Shown here: piece after piece, positions 1 through 10,126 of the stretch | Layout: the number at the start of each line of letters is the position of its first letter | How positions within the stretch are numbered: the first letter of the stretch is position 1 | NCBI RefSeq assembly: GCF_016093275.1 | Contig: NZ_JAEDAK010000004.1 | Coordinates: 62,001-126,000 of the forward strand | Direction: 5' to 3' | DNA: 64,000 nt | DNA from: Inhella proteolytica | GTDB lineage: Bacteria; Pseudomonadota; Gammaproteobacteria; Burkholderiales; Burkholderiaceae_C | Notes under the pieces: generated by a model | What the model saw: the letters and a program-made list of their open reading frames with translations, nothing else | What the model was told of the DNA's origin: nothing | Databases searched by the model: none | Made by a program: the position numbers and the translations under genes

Positions 1-513
1 CTGACCAACAACGCCAGCAATCTGGACGGCCAGAACGGCGGCTTCACGGTATTCGGCCGCATCAGCACGCCCGGCATGGCCACGGTGGATGCGCTGGCCG
101 CGCTGAACACTGTCAATGCCGCCGGCTGCACGAATGCGCTGGGAAGCCAGGCCGGGGCGATGGGCGAGCTGCCACTGATCAAGGCCCTGAGCAGCCTGAG
201 CTGCGACGCCATCCGCAACGAGAACCTGGTAGTGATGCGCTCGGTCAAGGAACTGCCGAAACCCTCCGCCAGCTCCGACTCGGACCGCATCTTCAACTAC
301 CTGGAAGCCGCCTATCCGCAGTACGCGGCGCCGGCCAGTGCGCCCACGCTCAGCGCGCTGGGCTACACCTACCGCTACTACGCCAACACCCAGGCCTATG
401 TGGGCACCAAGGACGGCGAGGTCTTCTATCTGGTGCCGGCCCTCAGCAGCAACATCACGAAGCTGGCCTCGATGGCCGAGTTGCTGCAGCAGGCGGCTGC
501 GGCCGGCTACTGA
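1..513 (+). CDS. Peptidyl-prolyl cis-trans isomerase (cyclophilin type), C-terminal part
   Basis: The reading frame is open from base 1, so the start lies outside the window; 170 residues are visible. Residues 8-22 (NLDGQNGGFTVFGRI) match the NGGFTVFGRV block that closes the active-site barrel of cyclophilins, followed by the usual MATVDAL helix. Family members catalyse cis-trans isomerisation of prolyl bonds, usually in the periplasm or cytosol. After the cyclophilin end there are about 115 extra residues, including a tyrosine-rich stretch (GYTYRYYANTQAYVGTKDG) that resembles a small C-terminal repeat domain; its role is unknown. The convergent cupin gene begins right after the stop codon. 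Confidence 0.7.
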   Translation: MTNNASNLDGQNGGFTVFGRISTPGMATVDALAALNTVNAAGCTNALGSQAGAMGELPLIKALSSLSCDAIRNENLVVMRSVKELPKPSASSDSDRIFNYLEAAYPQYAAPASAPTLSALGYTYRYYANTQAYVGTKDGEVFYLVPALSSNITKLASMAELLQQAAAAGY

Positions 514-939
514 TCATGAAGGCTTGATCGGCAGCGTACCCGTGGGCCCGCTGCCCGTTTCCTGGTACTCCACCTCGCCGTCCTTGGCCCAGAGCCAATG
601 CGGCACCCCGGCCGGCGCCACGTAGAGCGCGCCGGCCGGCACCGCCACCCAGCGGGCCTCGTCCACCGCCCCGCCAAATCCCACGTAGAGCGTGCCCCGC
701 AGCACCGTGCTGTGGCGCGTGTCCGGATGGGTGTGCGGCGGGATGCGCGTGCCCGCCTCCAGCTGCACCCGCAGCACGTAGGGGCCGGCGCCCTTCTCGC
801 TGCCCAGCAGCCAGGCCGCGCGCAGGCCCGGCAGCTGCGGCGGGCTGAACCAGGGCTGTGCCTCGGGCCGGATGGGCTCCGGCTGCGCCGCGCAGCCCAG
901 GCTCAGGCACAGCCCCAGCAGCAGCACGGCCGGCCTCAT
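514..939 (-). CDS. Cupin-domain lipoprotein
   Basis: The product is 141 residues and opens with a lipoprotein-type signal (LLLGLCLSLGCAAQ, predicted lipidated Cys16). The rest is a single cupin barrel: motif 1 is seen in the stretch with PPHTHPDTRHSTVLRGTLYVGFG (His, His and Glu-position changes included) and motif 2 in VAPAGVPHWLWA. Cupins of this type usually bind a divalent metal, but the substrate cannot be read from sequence. Its ATG (937-939) overlaps the stop of the upstream 1385-residue gene (936-938), which implies translational coupling to that membrane protein. Confidence 0.7.
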   Translation of the reverse strand: MRPAVLLLGLCLSLGCAAQPEPIRPEAQPWFSPPQLPGLRAAWLLGSEKGAGPYVLRVQLEAGTRIPPHTHPDTRHSTVLRGTLYVGFGGAVDEARWVAVPAGALYVAPAGVPHWLWAKDGEVEYQETGSGPTGTLPIKPS

Positions 940-3900
940 GGCGCCTCGCCTTCGGCCGCAACCACCGTGGGCTTGATGAGGCGCGGCTTGGCGCGCCACA
1001 AGCCACCCGCGCTGAAGGCCCCCCAGGCCCAGCGCACCCAGCCCAGCACGGCCGCGGCCAGCCACAGCGCCCACAGCAGCATCGCCACGCGGTAGGCCCA
1101 GATCGGCAGGCTCAGCAGCCAGGCGCTGCGCTCCGCGCCGCCGCTCACGCGGTCGGCGTACCAGATCAGCTGCTGCGCGGTCGAGCCATTGCCCTGGATC
1201 AGCAGGTCCGGGTGGCCGAGCAGGCCCACCGACAGCGCGTGCAGCAGGGCCGAGACGGTGAACAGGGTCCACAGCAGCAACAGCAGCTGCAGGCCGTTGA
1301 ACTGCCAGCGCTTGAGCTCCACAGCGGCCAGGCGCTCGCGGGCGCGCAGCATCAGGAACCAGGCCAGGATGACCGCCAGGCCGGAGAGGCTGGCCGGCGC
1401 CACGCCCAGGCCCAGCAGCAGCCAGCCCCAGCCCTTCAACGGCAGGCCCTGCAGCCGGCGCAGACCGAAGGCCACCGCCGCCAGCAGCACCAGCAGCACG
1501 CCCCAGAACAGCACCGCCGGCCCCAGGGCCGGGCCGCCGCTCAGGCCCATGGCCAGCGCCACTCGGTCTTGCGGCACGGCCAGCACCAGGCGCTCGTTCA
1601 CGCCCTGCAGCTTGCCCAGGCCCAGCGGCATGCTGCGGAACAGGCCGCTCATGCCCTCGGGCTGGCGCCAGCGCAGCTTCAGCAGCTGCTGGCCCGGCGT
1701 CAGCGGCACGGTGATCGCGCCCTCGCGTGCCTGCACCGGCAGCGGCGCGCCGTTGAGCTGCAGCTCCAGCAGCTCGGCGCCGGGCGGCAGCTGCAGCCGG
1801 TGGTCCTGCCCCAGGCTGACGCGCAGGTTCAGCTGGCTGTTGTAGGTGCTGGCGCGCTGGCCGGGTTCAATCTCGGTGTGCAACGCGTCCAGCGTCAGGG
1901 TCTGGCCCTCCACACCCTGGGGCTTGCTGATGCGCAGCTGCATCTTCTCGCCCGGCCAGGGCTGCCACTGCGGCGCCCAGCGGCCGTCCTGCTGGTGCCA
2001 GATCGGCGCCAGGCCCTGCAGCTGCACCTGCCAGGCGGGGCTGGCGGCCAGGCTCCAGACCTCGATCTGCTGCGGCAGCGCGCTGGCCTGGAAGTCCAGC
2101 TGCGGCAGGGGTTTCAGCGTGCTGTTCAGCACCACTTCGTCCGCACCGCCCAGCTGCAGCAGCAGCTGGCCGTCCTGGACCTGGACGCCGGCCTCGGTGA
2201 CGGATTCACCCGGCAGCAGGGCGATCTGCACCGTCAGCGGCGCGCGGCTGGGGCTGATGCGCTGCACGCGCGTCAGCACCTGCCATTGCAGGCCCAGCTG
2301 CAGCTGGCGCTCCACCCGCACCAGCGGCGGCAGGGCGTCGCGCGGGGTGCCGCTGTCGCTGGTCTTGGTGGCTTGCGTGCCACCCTGCTCCCGCGCCAGG
2401 CGCAGCGCGCCGCTGGGCAGGCCGCGCGCATCCAGGCCGCTCAGGGCCCAGCCCTCCAGCTGGGTCTTGAGCTCGCGCAGTGGCAGCGGCAGGTTGATGC
2501 CGACGTCCTGCGCGCTGCCGGCATCCATCTCCAAGAGCACCTGGCTGACGCCGGCCGGCGCCAGCAGCCAGAGCTGGCCCTGTTCGTCGCGCCGGGTGGT
2601 GGCCGGCTGGCCGTCCAGGCTGATGCGCTCGGGCGCCCAGTTCGTGCCTTCACCCGGCAGCGGCAGGGCCACCGCCGCCTGGGCGTGCACCTCCAGGCGC
2701 AGCTGGATGCGGCCACCCTGTGCGCTCAAGAGCCCGCGCGCCAGCTCGGCGCAGCGGGGCAGGCAGGGCGGCGGCGGGTTTTGCTTAGCGCGCAGCTCGG
2801 CCAGCAGGGCCTCGCTGGGTTGCGGGAAGCTGGCCTGCGCTTCCGCCGGGGCGGTGTCGGCCAGGGCGGGCAGCGCTACCAGCATCAGCAGCAGAGCCAG
2901 CAGCCCAAGGCGCACGCCGCCACGCTGGCGCCCCGCCCGCCAGGCGGCCAGGCGTTGCTGCGCCTGCGGCCAGGCGCCGGTGGCCAGCGGCAGCGCGGCG
3001 GCCACCAGCAGCAGCAGGGCCAGCACGCGCAGCGCGCTCAGGGCCCAGGGCGGCAGCAGCCAGAGTGAGAGCGTTTGGCCGGCCTGCACCGGGCCTTGCC
3101 ATTGCAGGGCGTGGTTCTTCCAGCTCCAGTTGGGCAGACCGGGGCCGGTCTGGACGCGCGAACGCGGGTCCTGCTTGGTCAGGTCCTCCCGGCTGGCATA
3201 GGGGTTGGGCTTGCCTTCTCCAATGGACTTCATTTGCAAGGAGTCCAACGGCGCCGGAGATCGCATCTCCGCGGCCGGGGCCGGGGGTGACACCACAACG
3301 CTCGCTTCAACCTCGCCTTCTTCACGTCGCACAGGGGCCCGCCGCCGCTCCTGAGCCCAGCCGGTGCTGGTCGTCTCCAACTGCGGATGCAGTGCGAAGT
3401 GCACCTGGTCCACGCCGAAGCGAAGCATCAGCAGGGCCAGCAACACCATTGCCAGCCGCTGCGCCCGCACCACCCACACCGCCAAGGCCGCCCCGGCGGG
3501 CAAGGCCTGACGCAGCGCCAGCAGGGCCAGCAGGCCCAGCCACAGCAGCTGCGGCGGCGAGCCTTCCAGGTGCCAGGCTAGGCCCAACGCCACGCCGGTC
3601 AGCAAGCCCATGCGCCAGCCCAGCAACTTGCCGGCCCCCAGCGCGGCCAGCAGCAGGAAGAACAGATCCCAGAGCGTCCATAGAGCCACCCAGCTGCCCT
3701 GCGCATGGTCGACCCCGCTGGCATGCAGCAGCAGCCAGCCGGGCGGCAGACGCAACTGTGCATTGGCTGATTCAAAGTCCTGCGCCCAGCCGCTGGCCAG
3801 CAGGGCCGCACTGCGCGCCTGAATGCGGCTGTCGGCTTCGATCTGCACATTGGCATCGCGCAGCGCAAAGCCCACCGCGCCGCCGGCGCCCTGGGTCAGG

Positions 3901-5093
3901 GTCTGATCCGCACCGTTGACGGCGGCACGACCCAGCAGGCCCGGCGCCGGCATGTCCAGGCGGGTGGCGCGGCTGGCCTTGCCGCTGATCTGGTCCTGCA
4001 CCGTGTAGCCACCACCGTCGAAATCCAGCCAGAGCGTGCGGCTCAGGCGCAGCGCGTCGGCCTCGGGCTGCTCGGTGCCACGCCGGGTCTGCGCGAACTG
4101 CAACGCCTCGCCGGGCAATAGGCGGTAAGCCGGCAGGCTGCGCCAGTCCTCGGGCATCTCGACCTGGCGCGGATCCAGCGCCGCGCCGCCGCTGACCGAC
4201 ACCACGCGCAGCTCGTTGCGCGCCGCGAAGCTCCAGACTTCCTCGGCGCTGGCGCCACCCTGCGGGAGCTCCAGCTTCGCCAGCGGGGCCATGTGGCGGG
4301 CCTCCAGCTCCAGCGTCCACTGGCCGGGGCGGGCCTGCACGCGCAGGCTGCCGTCCGGCTGCAGGCGGGCCGGCAGCGGGCTGCGGATCTCGTGCGCCTG
4401 CCAGCCCGGCAGCAGGGCCAGCGGCAGGGTGATCTCGCGCGAGCGGCCGGCCACGCTCAGGCCGAACTGGGTGATGAGGCGGGCGGGGATGTCGTCGTCG
4501 AGCCGGCGCACGGTACGGATCGCCTCGCTGGCTTGGCCTTCGGTCTGAGCGCCCGCGCCGGGCGAGAGCAGCAGGCGGTCGTTCTCGTCCACGCGCTGGC
4601 GCAGGGCCTGGCCGTTCAGGCTGGCCTCCAGGCTGCCCAGGCCAGCCGGCAGCTGCAGATCCTGCGGCAGCGTGCGCCAGGGCAATCGGCCCTCCACGCT
4701 GTAGCGGCCGGGCGCCAGCCAGACGGTCGGGCGGCCCTCGATCTCGCTCACCGCCAGCGCCTGGCTGCCGGCCTTCACGTCCTGCGGCCACAGGCCCGGC
4801 TCGCCCGGCAAGACCACGCGCTGCGGCGCGCCCAGCACCTGCAGCTCCAGGCGGAAGCTGGCGCCGCCGGCCTCGGCCTTGAGGTTCAGGTGCCCGGGCC
4901 AGACGCAGGGCTGCTCGGCCTGGCCGTCAAAGGCCTTGGGGCAGCGCTCGGCCTGGTGGCCATGCCAGGCCCAGGGCAGCCAGTCCTGCAGGGCCTTGGG
5001 CAGGTCGTCGGGTTTCAGCGGCGCCTGGGCCGTGGCCAGCGTGCTCAGCAGCAGGCCGGCAGCCAGGGCCAGGGCTCGGATGGGTGTGGACAT
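936..5093 (-). CDS. Large multi-pass membrane protein with internal duplication, function unknown
   Basis: A 1385-residue protein with an N-terminal signal peptide (residues 1-23), a long beta-rich periplasmic region (about 24-465), a membrane block (about 468-566), single segments near 676-706 and 724-745, a second beta-rich region (about 747-1180) and a C-terminal membrane block (about 1186-1355). The segment near 724-745 ends LPALADTAPA and looks like a second signal sequence. The two beta-rich halves share order and wording: a Cys-pair start (ERCPKAFDG..PCVW and PPPPCLPRC), a WLAP/WLLAP turn, a VRRL/VERQL strand and an ALLPG strand. I do not recognise a catalytic motif. It is translationally coupled to the downstream cupin lipoprotein, so the two probably act together in the envelope. 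Confidence 0.75.
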   Translation of the reverse strand: MSTPIRALALAAGLLLSTLATAQAPLKPDDLPKALQDWLPWAWHGHQAERCPKAFDGQAEQPCVWPGHLNLKAEAGGASFRLELQVLGAPQRVVLPGEPGLWPQDVKAGSQALAVSEIEGRPTVWLAPGRYSVEGRLPWRTLPQDLQLPAGLGSLEASLNGQALRQRVDENDRLLLSPGAGAQTEGQASEAIRTVRRLDDDIPARLITQFGLSVAGRSREITLPLALLPGWQAHEIRSPLPARLQPDGSLRVQARPGQWTLELEARHMAPLAKLELPQGGASAEEVWSFAARNELRVVSVSGGAALDPRQVEMPEDWRSLPAYRLLPGEALQFAQTRRGTEQPEADALRLSRTLWLDFDGGGYTVQDQISGKASRATRLDMPAPGLLGRAAVNGADQTLTQGAGGAVGFALRDANVQIEADSRIQARSAALLASGWAQDFESANAQLRLPPGWLLLHASGVDHAQGSWVALWTLWDLFFLLLAALGAGKLLGWRMGLLTGVALGLAWHLEGSPPQLLWLGLLALLALRQALPAGAALAVWVVRAQRLAMVLLALLMLRFGVDQVHFALHPQLETTSTGWAQERRRAPVRREEGEVEASVVVSPPAPAAEMRSPAPLDSLQMKSIGEGKPNPYASREDLTKQDPRSRVQTGPGLPNWSWKNHALQWQGPVQAGQTLSLWLLPPWALSALRVLALLLLVAAALPLATGAWPQAQQRLAAWRAGRQRGGVRLGLLALLLMLVALPALADTAPAEAQASFPQPSEALLAELRAKQNPPPPCLPRCAELARGLLSAQGGRIQLRLEVHAQAAVALPLPGEGTNWAPERISLDGQPATTRRDEQGQLWLLAPAGVSQVLLEMDAGSAQDVGINLPLPLRELKTQLEGWALSGLDARGLPSGALRLAREQGGTQATKTSDSGTPRDALPPLVRVERQLQLGLQWQVLTRVQRISPSRAPLTVQIALLPGESVTEAGVQVQDGQLLLQLGGADEVVLNSTLKPLPQLDFQASALPQQIEVWSLAASPAWQVQLQGLAPIWHQQDGRWAPQWQPWPGEKMQLRISKPQGVEGQTLTLDALHTEIEPGQRASTYNSQLNLRVSLGQDHRLQLPPGAELLELQLNGAPLPVQAREGAITVPLTPGQQLLKLRWRQPEGMSGLFRSMPLGLGKLQGVNERLVLAVPQDRVALAMGLSGGPALGPAVLFWGVLLVLLAAVAFGLRRLQGLPLKGWGWLLLGLGVAPASLSGLAVILAWFLMLRARERLAAVELKRWQFNGLQLLLLLWTLFTVSALLHALSVGLLGHPDLLIQGNGSTAQQLIWYADRVSGGAERSAWLLSLPIWAYRVAMLLWALWLAAAVLGWVRWAWGAFSAGGLWRAKPRLIKPTVVAAEGEAP

Positions 5094-5162
5094 TTGAAGC
5101 TCCCCCTCAGGAGCGCGCCTTGTAGCTGATTCCCGGGGCGAAGTCGGGCGCGGCGGCGGCGC

Positions 5163-6266
5163 TCACGCTGCCACCACCCGGTTGCGACCGCTGCGCTTGG
5201 CCTCGTACAACGCCGCATCGGCGCGCTGCAGCAGCGTGGCAGCATCGTCGCCCTCGGCCATCCAGGCCAGGCCCACCGACACGGTGTTGTCCACCAGCGG
5301 CTCGCTGAGCAGCGGCTGGCTGGCCACGGCGGCGCGCAGGCGCTCGGCAATCTCCAGCGCCTTCTCGTGCGTGGCGCCGGGCAGCAGCACGCAGAACTCC
5401 TCGCCGCCGTAGCGGGCGCATTGGTCGCTGCTGCGCAGCTGGGCGCGCACGCGCTCGGCAAAGGTCTTCAGGGTGGCATCGCCCACCCCGTGGCCGTGAC
5501 GGTCGTTGACGGCCTTGAAGTGGTCGATGTCCAGCATCAGCACCGCCAGGCCCTCCTGGGTGGGCGGGCGCTGCAGCCAGGCGTCGAGCAGCTGATCGAG
5601 ACTGCGGCGGTTGGCCAGGCCCGTCAGTGCGTCGGTGGCGGCCTCGTGGGCCTTGCGTTCCAGGTTCTCGCGCAGTTGCTGGGCCATGCGCTCGTTGTCG
5701 ATCTGCAGGCGCAGGCCCTCAATGAGCCGCGCCGACACCGGCCGCATCAGCCAGAACAGCAGCACGTAGAACAGCAGACTGCCCGCCGTCAGCTGCCAGG
5801 CCGGCGCGCCCTGCCAGGCCGTGCTGGCGGCCAGCGGCAGCCAGTAGGCACCGAGCTGCCAGGCGTAGGCACGCAGATGGGTCAGGTAGGCCGTGGCGCT
5901 GATGGCACCCACGCCGCACATCAGGATGATCAGCCAAGCATCCAGCACCGGCGAGTGCCCGGCCACGGCCCAGGCGCACAGGCCCCAGCTGGCGCCATCC
6001 AGCACGGCGGCCAGGGCCAGGGCGTTGGCATCGCGTTCGCGCTGGGCGCCGCGCGCCAGGATGCGGTGCAACTGCAGCTGGCACAGCAGCCACAAGACTG
6101 CAGCGGCCGCCAGCCAGATCAGCAGGGGCCGGGGGCCGATCGGCTCCCAGGCCACCAGCAGCACAAAGGCCCATCCCGGTGGGGCGTTGCGCAGGAGCTG
6201 CTGCATGGCGCGCGCGCATTGCTCGAAACCGAGTTGTTCGGCGCGCGCGAAGTCTTGGGCGGGCAT
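5163..6266 (-). CDS. Membrane-bound diguanylate cyclase (GGDEF)
   Basis: The protein has 367 residues. About residues 25-185 hold five or six hydrophobic segments forming an N-terminal membrane sensor of MASE type; about 205-367 form a GGDEF domain. The active-site motif is intact as RYGGEEF, and an RxxD inhibitory site (RSSD) sits five residues before it, so product inhibition by c-di-GMP is expected. Metal-binding Asp is seen in LMLDIDHFKAVND. It converts two GTP to c-di-GMP. There is no EAL domain. The ATG at 6264-6266 is chosen because the membrane region follows within 25 residues. Confidence 0.9.
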   Translation of the reverse strand: MPAQDFARAEQLGFEQCARAMQQLLRNAPPGWAFVLLVAWEPIGPRPLLIWLAAAAVLWLLCQLQLHRILARGAQRERDANALALAAVLDGASWGLCAWAVAGHSPVLDAWLIILMCGVGAISATAYLTHLRAYAWQLGAYWLPLAASTAWQGAPAWQLTAGSLLFYVLLFWLMRPVSARLIEGLRLQIDNERMAQQLRENLERKAHEAATDALTGLANRRSLDQLLDAWLQRPPTQEGLAVLMLDIDHFKAVNDRHGHGVGDATLKTFAERVRAQLRSSDQCARYGGEEFCVLLPGATHEKALEIAERLRAAVASQPLLSEPLVDNTVSVGLAWMAEGDDAATLLQRADAALYEAKRSGRNRVVAA

Positions 6267-6306
6267 GGCGCCAGTATGGCGCCCGGCCTGGTCCGAAGGT
6301 CAATCC

Positions 6307-6681
6307 TCAGGCCTGCGCAGGGGGAGGGCTGGTCGGGGCGGCGGCAGGGCTCAGGGCCTGCGGCGCTTCCTCACCCACGAACAGCCACAGCGCCGCGTAG
6401 ACCGCCAGGCTGCAGCCGCCGAACATCAGGCCGACGACGAACAGGATGCGCCAGCCCCAGGAGGCCAGACCGGTCAGGCGTTCCAGACCGCCGCAGACCC
6501 CCGCCAGCCAGCGGTCGCTGCGGCTGCGGCGGAACTGGTTCAGGGTGGCGATCGGCGGCGGCAGCGTGGCGGAGCGGCCCTCTTCCAGCACGCGCGCCTT
6601 GGCGCGGACGAATTCGTCGGCGCTCAGATGGCCATCGCGGTGCAGGTCGGCCAGGCGTTGCAGGTCATCGGCGGGGTACAT
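6307..6681 (-). CDS. PspC-domain membrane protein with N-terminal SHOCT-like segment
   Basis: The product is 124 residues. The first 35 (DLQRLADLHRDGHLSADEFVRAKARVL) form a SHOCT-like short helical motif, often seen on membrane or oligomerising proteins. Residues about 55-105 are a PspC domain: a basic RSRSDRWLAGVCGGLERLTG lead followed by two hydrophobic stretches. PspC domains are inner-membrane parts of the phage-shock response in enterics; here no pspA is nearby, so only membrane localisation can be inferred. It lies 40 bp downstream of the start of the diguanylate cyclase on the same strand. Confidence 0.8.
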   Translation of the reverse strand: MYPADDLQRLADLHRDGHLSADEFVRAKARVLEEGRSATLPPPIATLNQFRRSRSDRWLAGVCGGLERLTGLASWGWRILFVVGLMFGGCSLAVYAALWLFVGEEAPQALSPAAAPTSPPPAQA

Positions 6682-6825
6682 GGTGAGGCTCCTGTGGTTC
6701 GCACCGGGGTTCGGTGTGACGGAACGATAGGAGGGGTGCTGCACCCGGCCAAGCGATGTGCGACGCACCGCCGTCCTACGCGACTGGGCGGAAAAAAGAG
6801 CCGACCAGTGGGATCTCCACGCCTG

Positions 6826-7689
6826 ATGGCGACAATGGCCGTACACCCTTCAGCTTCGCGGATCGCGCTTGACATGACGCCAAGCTTCTCGCTCTTCACG
6901 CAGGCATCGGCTGGCAAGATTCACCCGCCGCTGTGGACGCTGGTGCTTTCATGTTGCGCCGTGGCCTGGATCGTGGGCTTCCCACTCGGTCGACAGTTCG
7001 GCGCGAGCATCCTGGGCCTTCTGATCGCAGCGCTGCTCGGTGGCGCTCTGCTGGCGCTTTGGTCGCGTCCAGCCGCCTACCTTGAGTTGCCCATCGCCGC
7101 GCTCATGTGCAGCTTGAGTCTTTGGGGTCTGCTTGGCTTCCCATCTGCCCCCGGTGCACAAGGTTGGTTTGCGGTGCTCGTCATGGTCACCCTGTTTACT
7201 CTCGCCACCCATCTGGGAGCGTTCGGTTGCCGCAGGTATGGGCAAGCTGCCTTGAGACTGCTGCGCTTCGGTTTCGGCCAAACCGCACTGGCGGTCGGAT
7301 TGGTTCTGGGCACGATCAATAGCCTGTTCTTCGCCGAACCCTTCTGGTCATCCCCCTTGGGAGCGTGGATCCACATGTTGCGATGGGAGGTCCACCCCCT
7401 GGCCTTCATCATCGTCATCTGGTGGACAGCTGCCTTGGTGCTTGGCTACACCGCCGGTCTGTCCCTGCCGCGCCCCACGGCGACGCGCGGTGTCGCCCTG
7501 CTGGCCCTGCTGTGTGCCGCGCTGAGTCTCCGATCCGTCGAACCCTGGCTGCGAACGGATGTGGTCGCGCTGACGACGGGCGGGCAGCTGCCCCAGGCAT
7601 GGGTCATCGCCCCCGCTATCGCACTGTCAATCTGGTTGGCCGGTCGCCTGGGCGTGTGGGTGGGTACTGCTCGCGAGGGTAGGACATGA
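6826..7689 (+). CDS. Multi-pass membrane protein of unknown function
   Basis: Starting at the ATG at 6826 the product is 287 residues; an in-frame ATG at 6874 (MTPSFSLF) is an alternative and neither has a strong ribosome site. There are about eight hydrophobic helices with short loops and almost no soluble region, and the protein resembles Yip1-like or generic permease-type proteins without a diagnostic motif. Its last four bases overlap the ATG of the next gene, so the two are co-translated. GC content and codon use are visibly lower than in the flanking genes (more codons ending in A or T), as in the following gene, which suggests that the pair arrived together. Confidence 0.6.
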   Translation: MATMAVHPSASRIALDMTPSFSLFTQASAGKIHPPLWTLVLSCCAVAWIVGFPLGRQFGASILGLLIAALLGGALLALWSRPAAYLELPIAALMCSLSLWGLLGFPSAPGAQGWFAVLVMVTLFTLATHLGAFGCRRYGQAALRLLRFGFGQTALAVGLVLGTINSLFFAEPFWSSPLGAWIHMLRWEVHPLAFIIVIWWTAALVLGYTAGLSLPRPTATRGVALLALLCAALSLRSVEPWLRTDVVALTTGGQLPQAWVIAPAIALSIWLAGRLGVWVGTAREGRT

Positions 7690-8210
7690 CCTTGTTAACA
7701 GCTCTGGTGGCCTTGATGGCGCTTGCGACAGGCTGCAGCCAAGCTCTGGCGTGCAGCTGTGTGACGCCGCCGCCACTGGACGTGCAGGTGCGCACCGCCA
7801 TTGACGAACAAGCCTTGATCGCGCTGGTACAGATCATCCGCACCGAGCGTCGGAGCGCTTCGCTGGCTTTTACCGCCGAGCACTTGCTAGGCGAGGTTTC
7901 ACCCTGGCACGGCGCGAACTTCGTTCAGGTGAAGGTGGTGAAGAGCTGGGGGGCAGGAGTGGCCCCCGCTCAGCTGTTGCAGATTCACCGAGAGGACGGC
8001 GCCGCTTGTGGCTACGAGGCCTGGGCGCAATCCAACCGACACCTTGTGGTCCTCCATCGCACGCCCACATGGTGGATGGCGAGCCTATGCGGACCCAGCA
8101 GGCCTGAGTCTGAAGCAGGCGAGCTCATGAAGTTGCTGGATCAGGAAGCTCAACGGCGGAGAGATTCCTCGACGCCAGCCACACAAGTCAGTTCAGCACA
8201 CAGTCCTTAG
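7686..8210 (+). CDS. TIMP-like (CSCV) secreted or lipid-anchored protein
   Basis: The product is 174 residues. A hydrophobic N-terminus (LLTALVALMALATGCSQALA) precedes ACSCVTPPPL, the CxCxPP start typical of bacterial netrin-like/TIMP-like proteins. In eukaryotic TIMPs the same cysteine, once the signal peptide is removed, chelates the metal of metalloproteases; in bacteria the role is not known. The predicted strands (FVQVKVVKSW, LLQIHRE) and a later Cys pair (AACGY, ASLCG) fit the fold. Cys17 could alternatively be a lipobox cysteine. It overlaps the upstream membrane-protein gene by four bases. Confidence 0.6.
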   Translation: MTLLTALVALMALATGCSQALACSCVTPPPLDVQVRTAIDEQALIALVQIIRTERRSASLAFTAEHLLGEVSPWHGANFVQVKVVKSWGAGVAPAQLLQIHREDGAACGYEAWAQSNRHLVVLHRTPTWWMASLCGPSRPESEAGELMKLLDQEAQRRRDSSTPATQVSSAHSP

Positions 8211-8216
8211 CCTGTG

Positions 8217-8350
8217 TTCGGCCAGGCTTGCGAAGCCCTCAAGGCTTCGCCGTTGCTGGCTTGCCACCAGCTCCCCAGCCTGCGCCCGCGAGACGGGCGC
8301 AGTCCTTCGGCCGGGGTCGCAGGGTCCTCAGGACCCTGCTCGCTCCGGCC
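8217..8350. repeat. Intergenic hairpin element, copy 1 of the CGCCCG/CGGGCG family
   Basis: This lies between two convergent genes. Three hairpins follow each other: GCGAAGCC/GGCTTCGC (about 8230-8250), CGCCCG-CGAGA-CGGGCG (about 8283-8299) and GCAGGGTCC-TCA-GGACCCTGC (8319-8339). The middle block, from CAGCCTGCGCCCG to GCAGTCCTTCGG, reappears at 16256-16292 almost unchanged, while the outer stems differ in sequence but still pair. It may act as a bidirectional terminator or be a mobile palindromic unit. Confidence 0.65.
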
Positions 8351-9967
<1,617 letters not shown>

Positions 9968-10126
9968 GGGCGTGCTGCCCGAGGCAACGGGCGAATCTGG
10001 AAAAAGCCCGCGATTATCGGTTGCGGGTTTTCACCAAACCCCCGCCCGCCTTGCGGGTAACTCGGCTGGCGCGCCTTCCGTCACGCCGCCAGACTGCCCC
10101 GCTCTGCTCGATGCCTCGCTGATTCC

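Noticed and set aside
858-3068. Open + strand frame of 736 codons opposite the large membrane-protein gene
   Set aside because: It is Gln/Arg/His/Ala-rich with no domain features, a typical shadow of a GC-rich gene; the minus-strand frame has a signal peptide, membrane helices and coupling to its neighbour.
10003-10032. CCCGC/GCGGG hairpin followed by TTTT between prfC and the OPT gene
   Set aside because: The genes are divergent here, so a terminator has no transcript to end; it is more likely part of the promoter region or chance.
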